Source of the DNA: Heloderma charlesbogerti
Lineage: Eukaryota; Chordata; Lepidosauria; Squamata; Helodermatidae
Assembly: GCA_026122225.1 (NCBI GenBank)
Contig: JANEZZ010001487.1
Coordinates: 310,001 to 374,000 of the forward strand
Length of the DNA: 64,000 nucleotides
Direction: 5' to 3'
The position numbers were made by a program, and so were the translations under genes. This document shows, one piece after another, positions 34,032 through 44,408 of this stretch. Below the pieces are notes generated by a model. The model did not search any database. It had not been told where the DNA came from and saw only the letters and a program-made list of their open reading frames with translations. Numbering within the stretch: the stretch's first letter is position 1; each line of letters begins with the position of its first letter.

Positions 34032-37000
34032 GTGGGCATCTTCCATGGACATCGTATTCAGAAAAAAAATATCTGGGTTCATTACCTTGTCATGGTGCTG
34101 AAGCTTGAGCACCTCAATGACGTCATGAGCTAAACTGTGAAGGGACACCCAAGATGGGAAGGTCATGGCAGAGAGACTAAATACGATCCCTCGGGAAGGA
34201 AACGGCAACCCACCCCAGTATTCTTGCCATGAAAACTAAATGGATCAGTACAACCAGAGATATGTCGGTATACCATTGGAAGATGAGACTCCCAGGTCGG
34301 AAGATGGTCAAAATGCTACTGGGGAGGAACAGAGGATAAGTTCAACTAGCCCCAGATGTGATGACGCAGCTAGCTCAAAGCCGAAAGGATGGTTAGCAGC
34401 CGATGGTGCTGGTGGTGAACGACAAATCCGATGTTCTGAAGATCTACACACCATAGGAACCTGGAATATAAGATCTATGAGCCAGGGCAAACTGGATGTG
34501 GTTATTGGGGAGATGTCAAGTTTAAATATAGACATTTTGGGTGTCATTGAACTGAAATGGACTGCAATGGGCCACTTCACATCAAATGACCACCAGATCT
34601 ACTACTGTGGACAAGAGGACCACAGAAGAAATGGAGTAGCTTTCATAATTAATAACAAAGTGGCTAAAGTAGTGCTTGGATACAATCCAAAAAATGACAG
34701 AATGATCTCAATTCGAATTTAGGGTAAGCCATTTAACATCACAGTGATCCAAATATACGCCCCAACCACAGATGCTGAAGAAGCAGAAGTAGATCAGTTC
34801 TATGAGGATCTGCAGCACCTACTGGTTAGTACACCAAAGATGTTATTTTCATTATAGGAGACTGGAATGCTAAGGTGGGTAGTCAAACAACACCTGGAAT
34901 TACAGGCAAGCATGGTCTGGGAGAACAAAATGAAGCAGGACATAGGCTGATAGAATATTGCCAAGACAACTCACTGTGCATAACAAACACTCTCTTCCAA
35001 CAACCTAAGAGACGACTTTATACATGGACTTCACCAGATGGTCGACACCGAAATCAGATTGACTACATCCTTTGTAGCCAAAGGTGGTGGACATCTATGC
35101 AGTTGGTAAAAACAAGACCTGGAGCAGATTGTAGTTAGGGATGGCTGTGAATTTCTCCACGGATCTCGGGGAGACCGAATGCCAACGCATTTGGCCCCCC
35201 GAAATTGTTGGTGAAATTCTCCGCCACCCCCCCGCCACCCCTGGGATGGGACTTACCTCATGCGAATGTCCCTCTCGGCGGCGGGTCCCGGCAGTGGTGC
35301 AGCGGCGGTTCGGCGGGGGTGGGGGCGGCGGCGGCGGCCAGTCTTCCGACCGGCTGCCGCCACCACCATTACAAAATAAAGTAAAAACAAAAAAAACACC
35401 CGTGATAGGCTACGTAACGATTAATGTAGCCTACATGGCTAGATTTCCAAAGTCAGCCGTGATAGGCTACGTTAATCATTACGTAGCCTATCACAGGTGA
35501 CTTTGAAAAAAAAAAGTGCGTACGCAAATGGCGGCGCCCATGGGCACCGCCATTTGCCTTCCCTATTTGGGCCCGGCTAGTCTACATAAAGATTTACGTA
35601 AACTACGGCGAAAATAAGGGCAACGCCATTTGCGTACGCGCTTTTTTTTTTTTTTCAAAGTCACCCGTGATAGGCTACGTAACGATTAACGTAGTCTATC
35701 ACAGCTGACTTTGGAAATCTAGCCATGATAGGCTACGTTAATCGTTACGTAGCCTATCACGGGTGGTTTTTTTTCCCCATTCACTTTTTATTTCGCGGCC
35801 GGGGAGACGGGGTGCCTCCCCCCCGGCCTGAACTTCGGGGGGAGAACCGAAGCGCCTCCCCCCCACTGCGAAGCAAGCTGCGGGACCAGGTAAGTGACTT
35901 TCGTACATTACTAATTGTAGTTCAGATCACAAACTTCTTAGTGCACAATTTAGAATCAGACTAAAGAGAATAGGGAAGACCCACAGATCAGTTAGATATG
36001 AGCTCACTAATATTCCTCATGAATATGCAGTGGAGGTGAAGAATAGATTTAAGGGACTAGATTTAGTAGATAGGATCCCAGAAGAACTATGGACAGAAGT
36101 TCGCAACATTGTTCAGGAGACGGCAACAAAAAACGTCCCAAAGAAAAAGAAAACCAAGAAGGCAAGATGGCTGTCTGCTAAGCCACTGGAAGCAGCCCAA
36201 GAAAGAAGGAAAGCAAAAGGCAACAGTGATAGGGGGAGATATGCCCAATTCAATGCAAAATTCCAGAGGTTAGACAGAAGAGATAAGGAATTATTTTTAA
36301 ACAAGCAATGCGCGGAAGCGGAAGAAGATAATAGAACAGGAAGGACAAGGGACCTCTTCTAGAAAATTAGAAACATTGGAGGTAAATCCCAGGCAAAAAT
36401 GGGTATGACCAAAAAACAAAGATGGCAAGGACCTAACAGAAGCAGAAGAGAGCAAGAAAAGGTGGCAAGAATATACGGAAGATCTGTATAGGAAGGATAA
36501 TAATATCGAGGATAGATTTGACGTTGTGGTCAGTGAGCTAGAGCCAGACATCCTGAAGAGTGAGGTTGAATGGGCCTTAAGAAGCATTGCTAATAAGAAG
36601 GCAGCAGGAGATGATGGTATCCCAGCTGAACTGTTTAAAATTTTGCAAGATGATGCTGTCAAGGTGATGCATGCCATATGCCAGCAAATTTGGAAAACAC
36701 AAGAATGGCCAACAGATTGGAAAAGATCAACTTATATCCCCATACCAAAAAAGGGAAGCACCAAAGCATGTTCAAACTATCGAACAATGGCACTTATTTC
36801 ACATGCCAGTAAGGTAATGCTCAAGATCTTGCAAGGTAGACTCCAGCAGTTCATGGAACGAGAATTGCCAGATGTACAAGCTGGGTTTAGAAAAGGCAGA
36901 GGAACTAGAGACCAAATTGCCAATATCCGCTAGATAATGGAGAAAGCCAGGGAGTTTCAGAAAACATCTATTTCTGTTTTATTGACTATTCTAAAGCTTT

Positions 37001-38062
37001 TGACTGTGTGGATCATCACAAATTGTGGCAAGTTCTTGGTGGTATGGGGATACTAAGTCATCCTGTCTGCCTCCTGAGGAATCTGTATAATGACCAAGTA
37101 GCAACAGTAAGAACAGACCACAGAACAACGGACTGGTTTAAGATTGGGAAAGGAGTACGGCAGGGTTGTATACTCTCACCCTACCTATTCAACCTGTATG
37201 CAGAACACATCATGCGACATGCTGGGCATGATGAATCCAAGGCTGGAGTTAAAATCGCTGGAAGAAACATTAACAATCTCCGATATGCAGACGATACCAC
37301 TTTGATGGCTGAAAGTGAGGAGGAGCTGAGGAACCTCATGACGAAGGTGAAAGAAGAAAGTGCAAAAGCTGGGTTGCAGTTCAACCTCAAAAAAACCAAG
37401 ATTATGGCAACCAGCTTGATTGATCACTGGCAAATAGAGGGAGAAAACGTGGAGGCGGTGACAGACTTTGTCTTTCTAGGCGCAAAGATTACTGCAGACG
37501 CTGACTGCAGCCAGGAAAGCAGAAGACGTTTACTTCTTGGGAGGACAGCAATGACAAATCTTGATAAAATAGTTAAGAGCAGAGACATCACACTGACAAC
37601 AAAGGTCCACATAGTTAAAGCAATGGTATTCCCCATAGTAATCTATGGCTGCGAGAGCTGGACCATAACGAAGGCTGAGCGAAGGAAGAGAGATGCTTTT
37701 GAACTGGTGCTGGAGGAAAATTCTGAGAGTGCCTTGGACTGCAAGAAAATCAAACCAGTCCATACTCCAGGAAATAAAGCCAGACTTCTCACTTGAGGGA
37801 ATGATCTTAAAGGCAAAACTGAAGTACTTTGGCCACATCATGAGAAGACAGGATACCCTGGAGAAGATGCTGATGCTAGGGAAAGTGGAAGGCCAAAGGA
37901 AGAGGGGCCGACCAAGGGCAAGATGGATGGATGATATTCTGGAGGTGACGGACTTGACCTTGGGGGAGCTGGAGGTGGCGACGGCCGACAGGAAGCTGTG
38001 GTGTGGGCTGGTCCATGAAGTCACAAAAAGTCGGAAGCTACTGAACGAATAAACAACAACAA
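34032..38062 (+). mobile_element. Full-length, decayed second-lineage RTE/BovB LINE
   Basis: The flanks CTAATTGGCG (34022-34031) and CTAATTGACG (38063-38072) are a 9/10 target duplication. Without the 786 bp added by hAT copy C, the element is about 3.25 kb, the length of a complete RTE/BovB. Frames in order: 34240-34722 (endonuclease start, IGTWNIRSMSQGK), 34875-35138 (endonuclease end, LYTWTSPDGRHRNQIDYIL), 36030-36362, 36526-36933 and 37008-37796 (RT, GCILSPYLFNLYAEHIM, LRYADDTTLM), then 37693-38052 (C-terminus). Stops include TAG at 34720-34722, and there are several frame changes. The protein is clearly related to the 41-kb BovB but differs at many positions, so it is a separate subfamily. 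Confidence 0.92.
35136..35913. mobile_element. Palindrome-module hAT element, copy C
   Basis: It has TAGGGATGGCTG and TCGTACATTACTA ends. A perfect octamer ATTGTAGT flanks it on both sides (35128-35135 and 35914-35921). It sits inside the endonuclease region of the RTE element. Removing it restores the continuity seen in the 41-kb copy (GACCTGGAGC...CAGATCA). Hairpins on GTGATAGGCTACGTAA lie at about 35402-35440, 35460-35492, 35668-35703 and 35727-35761. CGCAAATGGCGGCG faces CGCCATTTGC near 35522-35556. This is the smallest of the four copies (778 bp). Confidence 0.95.
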
Positions 38063-38072
38063 CTAATTGACG

Positions 38073-38544
38073 CTGGGGAAACCAATCAAACTTCGAAATC
38101 CAGCAGAGTGGTCCTCTCAGATGCTCTGCCTACTGCTACCTTAGAAACTTTCACGAGAGACTGAGAGGTCAGGAGGAGTGGAGTCTAGAGACCAGTGCTG
38201 CTACACAGTAAATGACTTGCTCTCTCTGGAGGAAGGGAGAGAGAAAGGGCTTTTGTGGCAGGGCACTGCCCCCTCCACACTTAATAAGAAATCACCTCTG
38301 ATAGGAATTTGGCAGTGCCTCAGTTAGGAAAAAGCCATTCTTTCCTCTCCCCTGCCCCTGACAAGGCCAAATATATTTACCATGAGGCATGGGAAGGGGC
38401 AGGTAGAAGCAGCAGTGGGTGCTTCATATCCACCAGCAGAGTATCTTTTCCTCATGGGGACTGCGACTACAGTTAGGCCCTCAGGAGCCTTCTCTTTGAT
38501 GGGAACGATGCATGGAGCACGATTTCCATCAGGGATTCTGGGAC
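38073..38544. other. Unassigned spacer
   Basis: No gene is recognised between the RTE element and hAT copy D. Confidence 0.4.
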
Positions 38545-38552
38545 CTGTAGTC

Positions 38553-39370
38553 TAGGGATGTCAGAGAATTTCACCACGAATCTTGGGGAGGCCAAATGCC
38601 AGCGCATTCGGCCCCCCAAAATTGGTGGCGAAACAGTCTGCCCCCCCTGCCCCCCCCGGGATGGGACTTACCTTTGGCGAATCCTCCTGGTGGCACCGGC
38701 TGCGGCGGCGGTGCGGCGACGGCGGCAGCAGCCAGTGTTCCGACCAGCTGCCGCCGCCGCCATTTCCAGTAAAAAAAAAACAAAACCAAAAAAAGTGATA
38801 GGCTATGTAAAGATTTACGTAGCCTATCATGGCTAGATTTTAAAAAAATACCTTGATAGGCTACATAAATGTTTACGTAGCCTATCACGGCTGAGTAAAA
38901 ACAAAAACAAAAAACCGCGCGTACGCAAATGGTGGCACCCATAGGCGCCGCCATTTGCGTTCCTTATTTTGGCACGTCTAGTCTATGTAAACATTTACGT
39001 AGACTACGGCGAAAATAAGGGGAACACAAATAGCATAGCGTCTACGCTATTTGCGTTCCCCTTATTTTCGCCGTAGTCTACATAAATGTTTACGTAGACT
39101 AGACGTGCCAAAATAAGGAACGCAAATGGTGGCGCCCATGGGTGCCACCATTTGCGTACGCGTGGGTTTTTTTGTTTTTTGTTTTACTCAGCCGTGATAG
39201 GCTGCGTAAACATTTACGTAGCCTATCACGGCTGACTGCAGGGACGCAAACGGTGGCGGCGCCGCCATTTCCGGCCCGGCCGGCCAGGATTTGGGGGTGG
39301 AGGGACAGAGCACCTCCCCCCCACCGCAAATCAAATTTCGTTCAAGGTAAGTGACTTTCGTACATCCCTA
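38553..39370. mobile_element. Palindrome-module hAT element, copy D
   Basis: The ends are TAGGGATGTCAG and TCGTACATCCCTA. A perfect octamer CTGTAGTC flanks it on both sides (38545-38552 and 39371-39378). GTGATAGGCTA / TAGCCTATCA hairpins occur at about 38794-38829, 38853-38888 and 39195-39230. A large central palindrome (about 38930-39165) is centred near 39045. It pairs CGCAAATGGTGGC, TTATTTTGGCACGTCTAGTC and GGCGAAAATAAGGGGAAC with their complements. This is the most symmetrical copy. It has no transposase frame. Confidence 0.95.
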
Positions 39371-39378
39371 CTGTAGTC

Positions 39379-40245
39379 CCAGTCCCTATCAGGGGTGCAG
39401 TGGGCGGGGGGGGGGTCTCACCAGGACGAAGACCCAAGTCTTTTTTTAGAGCCAGGTTTCAGCCAGGTCCCTCCCACTCCCAGCCTAGTGCTGTGGGGCA
39501 GGCGGCTGGAAGAGCTTGAGATGCTGTTGTGAGTGGGCGCTGCTGCTGCTACAGAAACTACTCTCCCCAAAGCTCCAGGCATGGGGCAGGAAGAACGGCA
39601 AATTCCCCCCTCCCCTGTCCTGAGAGGCTGCCTGTGCAAGGCAGCCTCACCTGGCAAAGGGTTAATTTACCCTCTCTTGCAGCCGCCTTCTCTCGTTCCA
39701 AGATGGAGCAGCTGCCGCAGTGCCTGATACTGCGCCGTCACCATCCGGTTTCAGGGAAGGGTGGGAGGACGTGGGCTGGGCAAAGTTGCTTGCTGGAGAC
39801 GCTGATCCTGATCGCCAATCCCGTGCCCCCAGCAAGCCCAGCCAGTTGCAGAGCGGCGGCAACCCAGCACGCAGACACAACGCGCCCAAGAACACGCTGG
39901 CTGACATCAGACTCAGATGGGTCAGCTCAGTCAGTTTGCTGGATGGTGGTGGCAGCAAAGCCAAAAAATGCAGCGGGGTGTGGGGCGTGGGTGGGGTGTG
40001 GGGAGGGCACAGAGAAGAAGGAGGAAGTCTATATGAGTGAAAAATAAATGACATTTTAAAAATTAAATTAAAATGATAACAAATACCTGGGAATAAACCC
40101 CGTTGAAATCTATGTGCTTACTTCTGAGAAGACATGTACAGTACATGGCTATTGGGACCCCGACACAGCAGCCACCTTGCCTGCCTCCGCACAGCTCTGG
40201 GCAGGGGCCGGCGCCGCAGAACTTCTCCATCGTGTCTCTCGCCCA
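39379..40245. other. GC-rich unassigned sequence
   Basis: A G-run lies at about 39406-39416. A 172-codon plus-strand frame (39529-40047) overlaps long frames in other phases on both strands, which indicates composition rather than coding. No domain is recognised. An exon cannot be excluded. Confidence 0.35.
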
Positions 40246-40391
40246 GCCTTTCCAAACCTTGTGCCCTCCAGATGTGTTGGACTGCAAATCCTACCATCCC
40301 CCCTCCCAGCCAGCATAGCCAATATGCTGCCTGGAGTGATGGGAGTTGTCGTCCAGCAAATCTGGAGGGTGCCAGGTTGGGGAAGTCTGCA
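40246..40391. repeat. Palindromic MITE
   Basis: CCTTTCCAAACCTTGTGCCC and CCTCCAGATGTGTTGGACTGC face GTTGTCGTCCAGCAAATCTG, GAGGGTGCCAGG and TTGGGGAAG. It belongs to the family at 7609-7746. Confidence 0.7.
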
Positions 40392-41155
40392 GCCTGCTGC
40401 ATTTCTTCTTGGCTGTTCCTGCAGAAGGTGAGGGCCCAAAGTGCACATTACCAGCAACCCTAATGATCTTTAAATAAATTGGTTAAGTAAAACAGCTTTT
40501 CTCTTATCGTCCCCCCACACACACACTTATTTCCTCCATATATTTGCTTTGTGCTTACTTGAGAGTAAGTCCCCATACTTGAGAGTAAGCCCCATGGCCA
40601 TGAGGATTTATTCTATCCATATGATAGGGTTACTATTTTATCTGAGGCAGAAAAAATACATCACCCCTGTTGTCCATATCTGATGTATTATTTATTTAAT
40701 TCTGATTGGGTGTATAGTCTACTTCATCCCAAAGGCTCAGGGCTAGTAACAAAATGCTAATCAATCTACTTTATCTTTCCCTGTTGCTGGTCACTAAAAC
40801 ACAGTTTGAATAAAGCATGTCTTCAGCTGCTTCCAGAAGATGCACAGACTTTGGTTTTGACAATATATGTGGGACTTTACAGAGAATCATAAGCAAAAAG
40901 TCAGATCTCTGCCCCTAGAAGCTTACAATTTAAATTTAATTTGTAATCTAAAGTTACATAGCTGTTTGAAGCTTAATTTTTGATTATACAATTTATTATT
41001 ATCATTATTATGTTCTCCTTTTTCCTCACACCATTTAGAAATAACGTGCCTTTAGGAAATAAGGTTGCGGAGATGTGAATGGCCTAGAACCTTGTCCTCC
41101 TCTTGAAAATATGCTCCCATTGTTTTCTGCCTTTCATTTAAAAATGCTCATAAAG
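40392..41155. other. Unassigned sequence
   Basis: No gene is recognised. CTTGAGAGTAAG occurs twice at about 40558-40588, part of a degenerate dispersed repeat. Confidence 0.4.
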
Positions 41156-41160
41156 CTGAT

Positions 41161-44100
41161 TTACATACCCTTAACTGAGGTATCCCCTTCATGGATCACT
41201 GCCTTGTTGTGGCGAAGGGGCTTGCGTAACTCAGTGAAGCCATAAGCTATGCTGTGCAGGGCCACCCAAGACGGACAGGTCATGGCAGAGAGTTCTGACA
41301 AAATGTGGTCCACTGGAGAAGGAAATGGCAACCCACTCCTGTATTCTTGCCAAGAAAACCCCATGGAACGTATCACAAGGCTAAAAGAGATGACGCCGGA
41401 AGATGAGCCCCTCAGGTCGGAAGGTGTCCAATATGCTACTGGGGAAGAGCAGAGGGTATTTCCAAGTAGCGCCAGAAAGAGTGAAGCGGCTGGGCCAAAC
41501 CTGAAAGGACACTCAGCTGTGGATGTGTCTGGTGGTGAAAAGAAAATCCGATGCTGTAAAGAACAATATTGTTTAGGAACCTGGAATGTCAGATCAATGA
41601 ATCAAGGTAAGCTGGAGGTGGTCAAACATGAGATGGCAAGATTGAACATTGACATCTTGGGAATCAGCGAACTCAAATGGACAGGCATGGGCGAATTTAA
41701 TTCAGGTGACCATCATATCTACTATTGTGGGCAAGAATCCCTTAGAAGAAATGGAGTAGCACTCATAGTCAACAAAAGGGTGGGAAAAGCAGTACTGGGG
41801 TACAATCTTAAAAATGATAGAATGATCTCAGTACGAATCCAAGGCAAACCATTCAACATCACAGTAATTCAAGTCTATGCCCCAACCACTGAGGCCGAAG
41901 AAGCTGAGGTTGATCGGTTCTATGAAGACCTACAACACCTTCTAGAACTAACACCAAAAAAAGATGTCCTCTTCATCATAGGGGATTGGAATGCTAAAGT
42001 AGGAAGTCAAGAAATCACCGGGATAACAGGCAGGCATGGCCTTGGTGTACAAAATGAAGCAGGACAAAAGCTAATAGAGTTTTGCCAAGAGAACATGCTG
42101 ATCATAGCAAACACTCTTTTCCAACAGCACAAGAGGTGACTCTACACATGGACGTCACCAGATGGTCAATATCGAAATCAGATTGATTATGTCCTTTGCA
42201 GCCAAAGATGGAGAAGCTCCATACAGTCAGTAAAAACAAGACCTGGAGCTGACTGTGGCTCAGATCATGAGCTGCTTCTTGCAAAATTTCGGCTTAAATG
42301 GAAGAACGTCGGGAAAACCACTAAACTGTTCAGGTATGACCTAAATCATATCCCTGATGAATATACAGTGGAGGTGAGGAATAGATTTCAGGGATTAGAC
42401 CTGATAGACAGAGTGCCTGAGGAACTATGGACGGAGGTCCGTAACATTGTTCAGGAGGCAGCAACGAAATCCATCCCAAAGAAAAAGAAATGCAAGAAAG
42501 CCAAGTGGCTGTCTGAGGAGGCTTTACAAGTAGCTGAGGAAAGAAGGGAAGCGAAAAGCAAGGGAGAAAGGGGAAGATATACCCAACTGAATGCAGAGTT
42601 CCAGAGAATAGCAAGGAGAGACAAGAAGGTCTTCTTAAATGAACAATGCAAAGAAATCGAGGAAAACAACAGAATGGGAAAGACTAGAGATCTCTTCAAG
42701 AAAATTGGAGATCTCAAGGGAACGTTTTGTGCAAAGACGGGCATGATAAAGGACCAAGAAGGCAGGGACCTAACAGAAGCACATGAGATTAAGAAGAGGT
42801 GGCAAGAATACACAGAAGAACTATACAGGAAAGATCTGAATGTCCCTGATAGCCATGATAGTGCGCTCACTGAACTTGAGCCGGACATCCTCGAGAGTGA
42901 AGTCAAGTGGGCCTTAGGAAGCATTAGTAACAACAAAGCTAGCGGAGATGACAGTATTCCAGCCGAGCTATTTAAAATCCTAAAAGATGATGCTGTTAAA
43001 GTGCTGCATTCAATATGCCAACAAATCTGGAACACTCAACAGTGGCCACAAGACTGGAAAAGGTCAGTTTACATTCCAATGCCAAAGAAGGGCAACGCCA
43101 AAGAGTGTTCAAACTACCGCACAATTGCGCTCATTTCACATGCCAGCAAGGTGATGCTCAAAATCCTACAAGCTAGGCTTCAGCAGTATGCGAACCGAGA
43201 ACTACCGGAAGTACAAGCTGGGTTTCGAAGAGGCAGAGGAACTAGAGATCAAATCGCCAACATTCGCTGCATCATGGAGAAAGCAAGAGAATTCCAGAAA
43301 ACCGTCTATTTCTGCTTCATTGACTACTCTAAAGCCTTTGATTGTGTGGATCACAACAAACTGTGGCAAATTCTTAAAGTGATGGGAGTACCAGACCACC
43401 TTACCTGTCTCCTGAGAAACCTGTACGAGGGTCAAGAAGCAACAGTAAGAACCAGACATGGAACAACCGATTGGTTCAAAATTGGGAAAGGAGTACGACA
43501 AGGCTGCATATTGTCGCCCTGCTTATTTAACTTATATGCAGAGTACATCATGAGAAATGCCGGGTTGGATGAATCAGAGGTCGGAATTAAGATTGCTGGG
43601 AGAATTATCAACAACCTCCGATATGCAGACGATACCACCCTACTGGCAGAAAGTGAAGAGGATCTCAAGAGCCTCTTGTTGAGGGTGAAAGAGGAGAGTG
43701 CAAAAGCTGGTTTGAAACTCCACATTAAAAAAACGAAGATCATGGCATCTGGCCCCATCACTTCCTGGCATATAGAAGGGGAAGAAATGGAAGCAGTGAC
43801 AGATTTTACTTTCTTGGGCTCCAAGATCACCGCAGACGGTGACTGTAGCCCTGAAATTAAAAGACGCTTGCTCCTTGGGAGGAAAGCTATGGCCAACCTA
43901 GACAGCATAGTAAGAAGCAGAGACATCACCTTGCCGACAAAGGTCCGTCTAATCAAAGCTATGGTTTTCCCAGTAGTAATGTATGGCTGTGAGAGCTGGA
44001 CTATAAGGAAGGCTGAGCGCCGAAGAATTGATGCTTTCGAACTGTGGTGCTGGAGAAGACTCTTACGAGTCCCCTGGACTGCAAGGAGGTCAAATCAGTC

Positions 44101-44403
44101 CATCCTAAAGGAAATCAACCCTGAGTGCTCATTGGAAGGACAGATAATGAAGCTGAAGCTCCAATATTTTGGCCACCTAATGCGAAGAGAAAACTCCCTG
44201 GAAAAGACCCTGATGCTGGGAAAGACTGAAGGCAAAAGGAGAAGGGGACGGCAGAGGATGAGATGGCTAGATAGCATCACGGATGCAATGAATATGAACT
44301 TGAGCACGCTCCGGGAGAGAGCGCAGGACAGGAAGGCCTGGCGTGCTATGGTCCATGGGGTCACGAAGAGTCGGACACGACTGAACGACTGAACAACAAC
44401 AAA
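41161..44403 (+). mobile_element. Near full-length BovB (RTE) LINE
   Basis: The element is about 3.24 kb. The 5' region contains GAAGGAAATGGCAACCCACT and CTGTATTCTTGCCA, the BovB head also borrowed by ruminant Bov-type SINEs. The coding block is one frame with a single stop. The 3' end is CTGAACGACTGAACAACAAC and a short (CAA)n. CTGAT lies at 41156-41160 and again at 44404-44408, a possible short target duplication, though five bases is weak evidence. It is the youngest-looking LINE in the window. Confidence 0.93.
41249..44392 (+). pseudogene. BovB polyprotein: endonuclease + reverse transcriptase, one stop
   Basis: This is the single polyprotein of the RTE clade. It nicks target DNA with an apurinic-type endonuclease and primes reverse transcription there. 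The frame is 1048 codons long. The endonuclease has LGTWNVRSM at about residue 109, ISELKWTGMG, IIGDWNAKVG and SDH at 338-340. The RT has FIDYSKAFDCVDH, RQGCILSPCLFNLY and YADD (tyrosine codon at 43622-43624, residue about 792). The C-terminus ends VTKSRTRLND. One in-frame TGA at 42137-42139 (codon 297, in HKR*LYTW) is the only interruption. The sister copy near 35 kb has CGA there, so this looks like C-to-T decay of a CpG. The 42368-44392 block (674 codons) is fully open. The first ATG at 41249 is only the first in frame; the true start is not fixed. Confidence 0.93.
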
Positions 44404-44408
44404 CTGAT

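Noticed and set aside
9463..39370. CRISPR array or bacterial palindromic repeat from the regularly spaced hairpins
   Set aside because: The hairpins lie inside vertebrate hAT elements with target duplications. Spacing and spacers do not follow an array, and all context is eukaryotic.
39529..40047. 172-codon GC-rich frame as a first exon
   Set aside because: Equally long frames exist in other phases and on the other strand, there are no recognisable domains, and nearby GC-rich sequence biases frame length.
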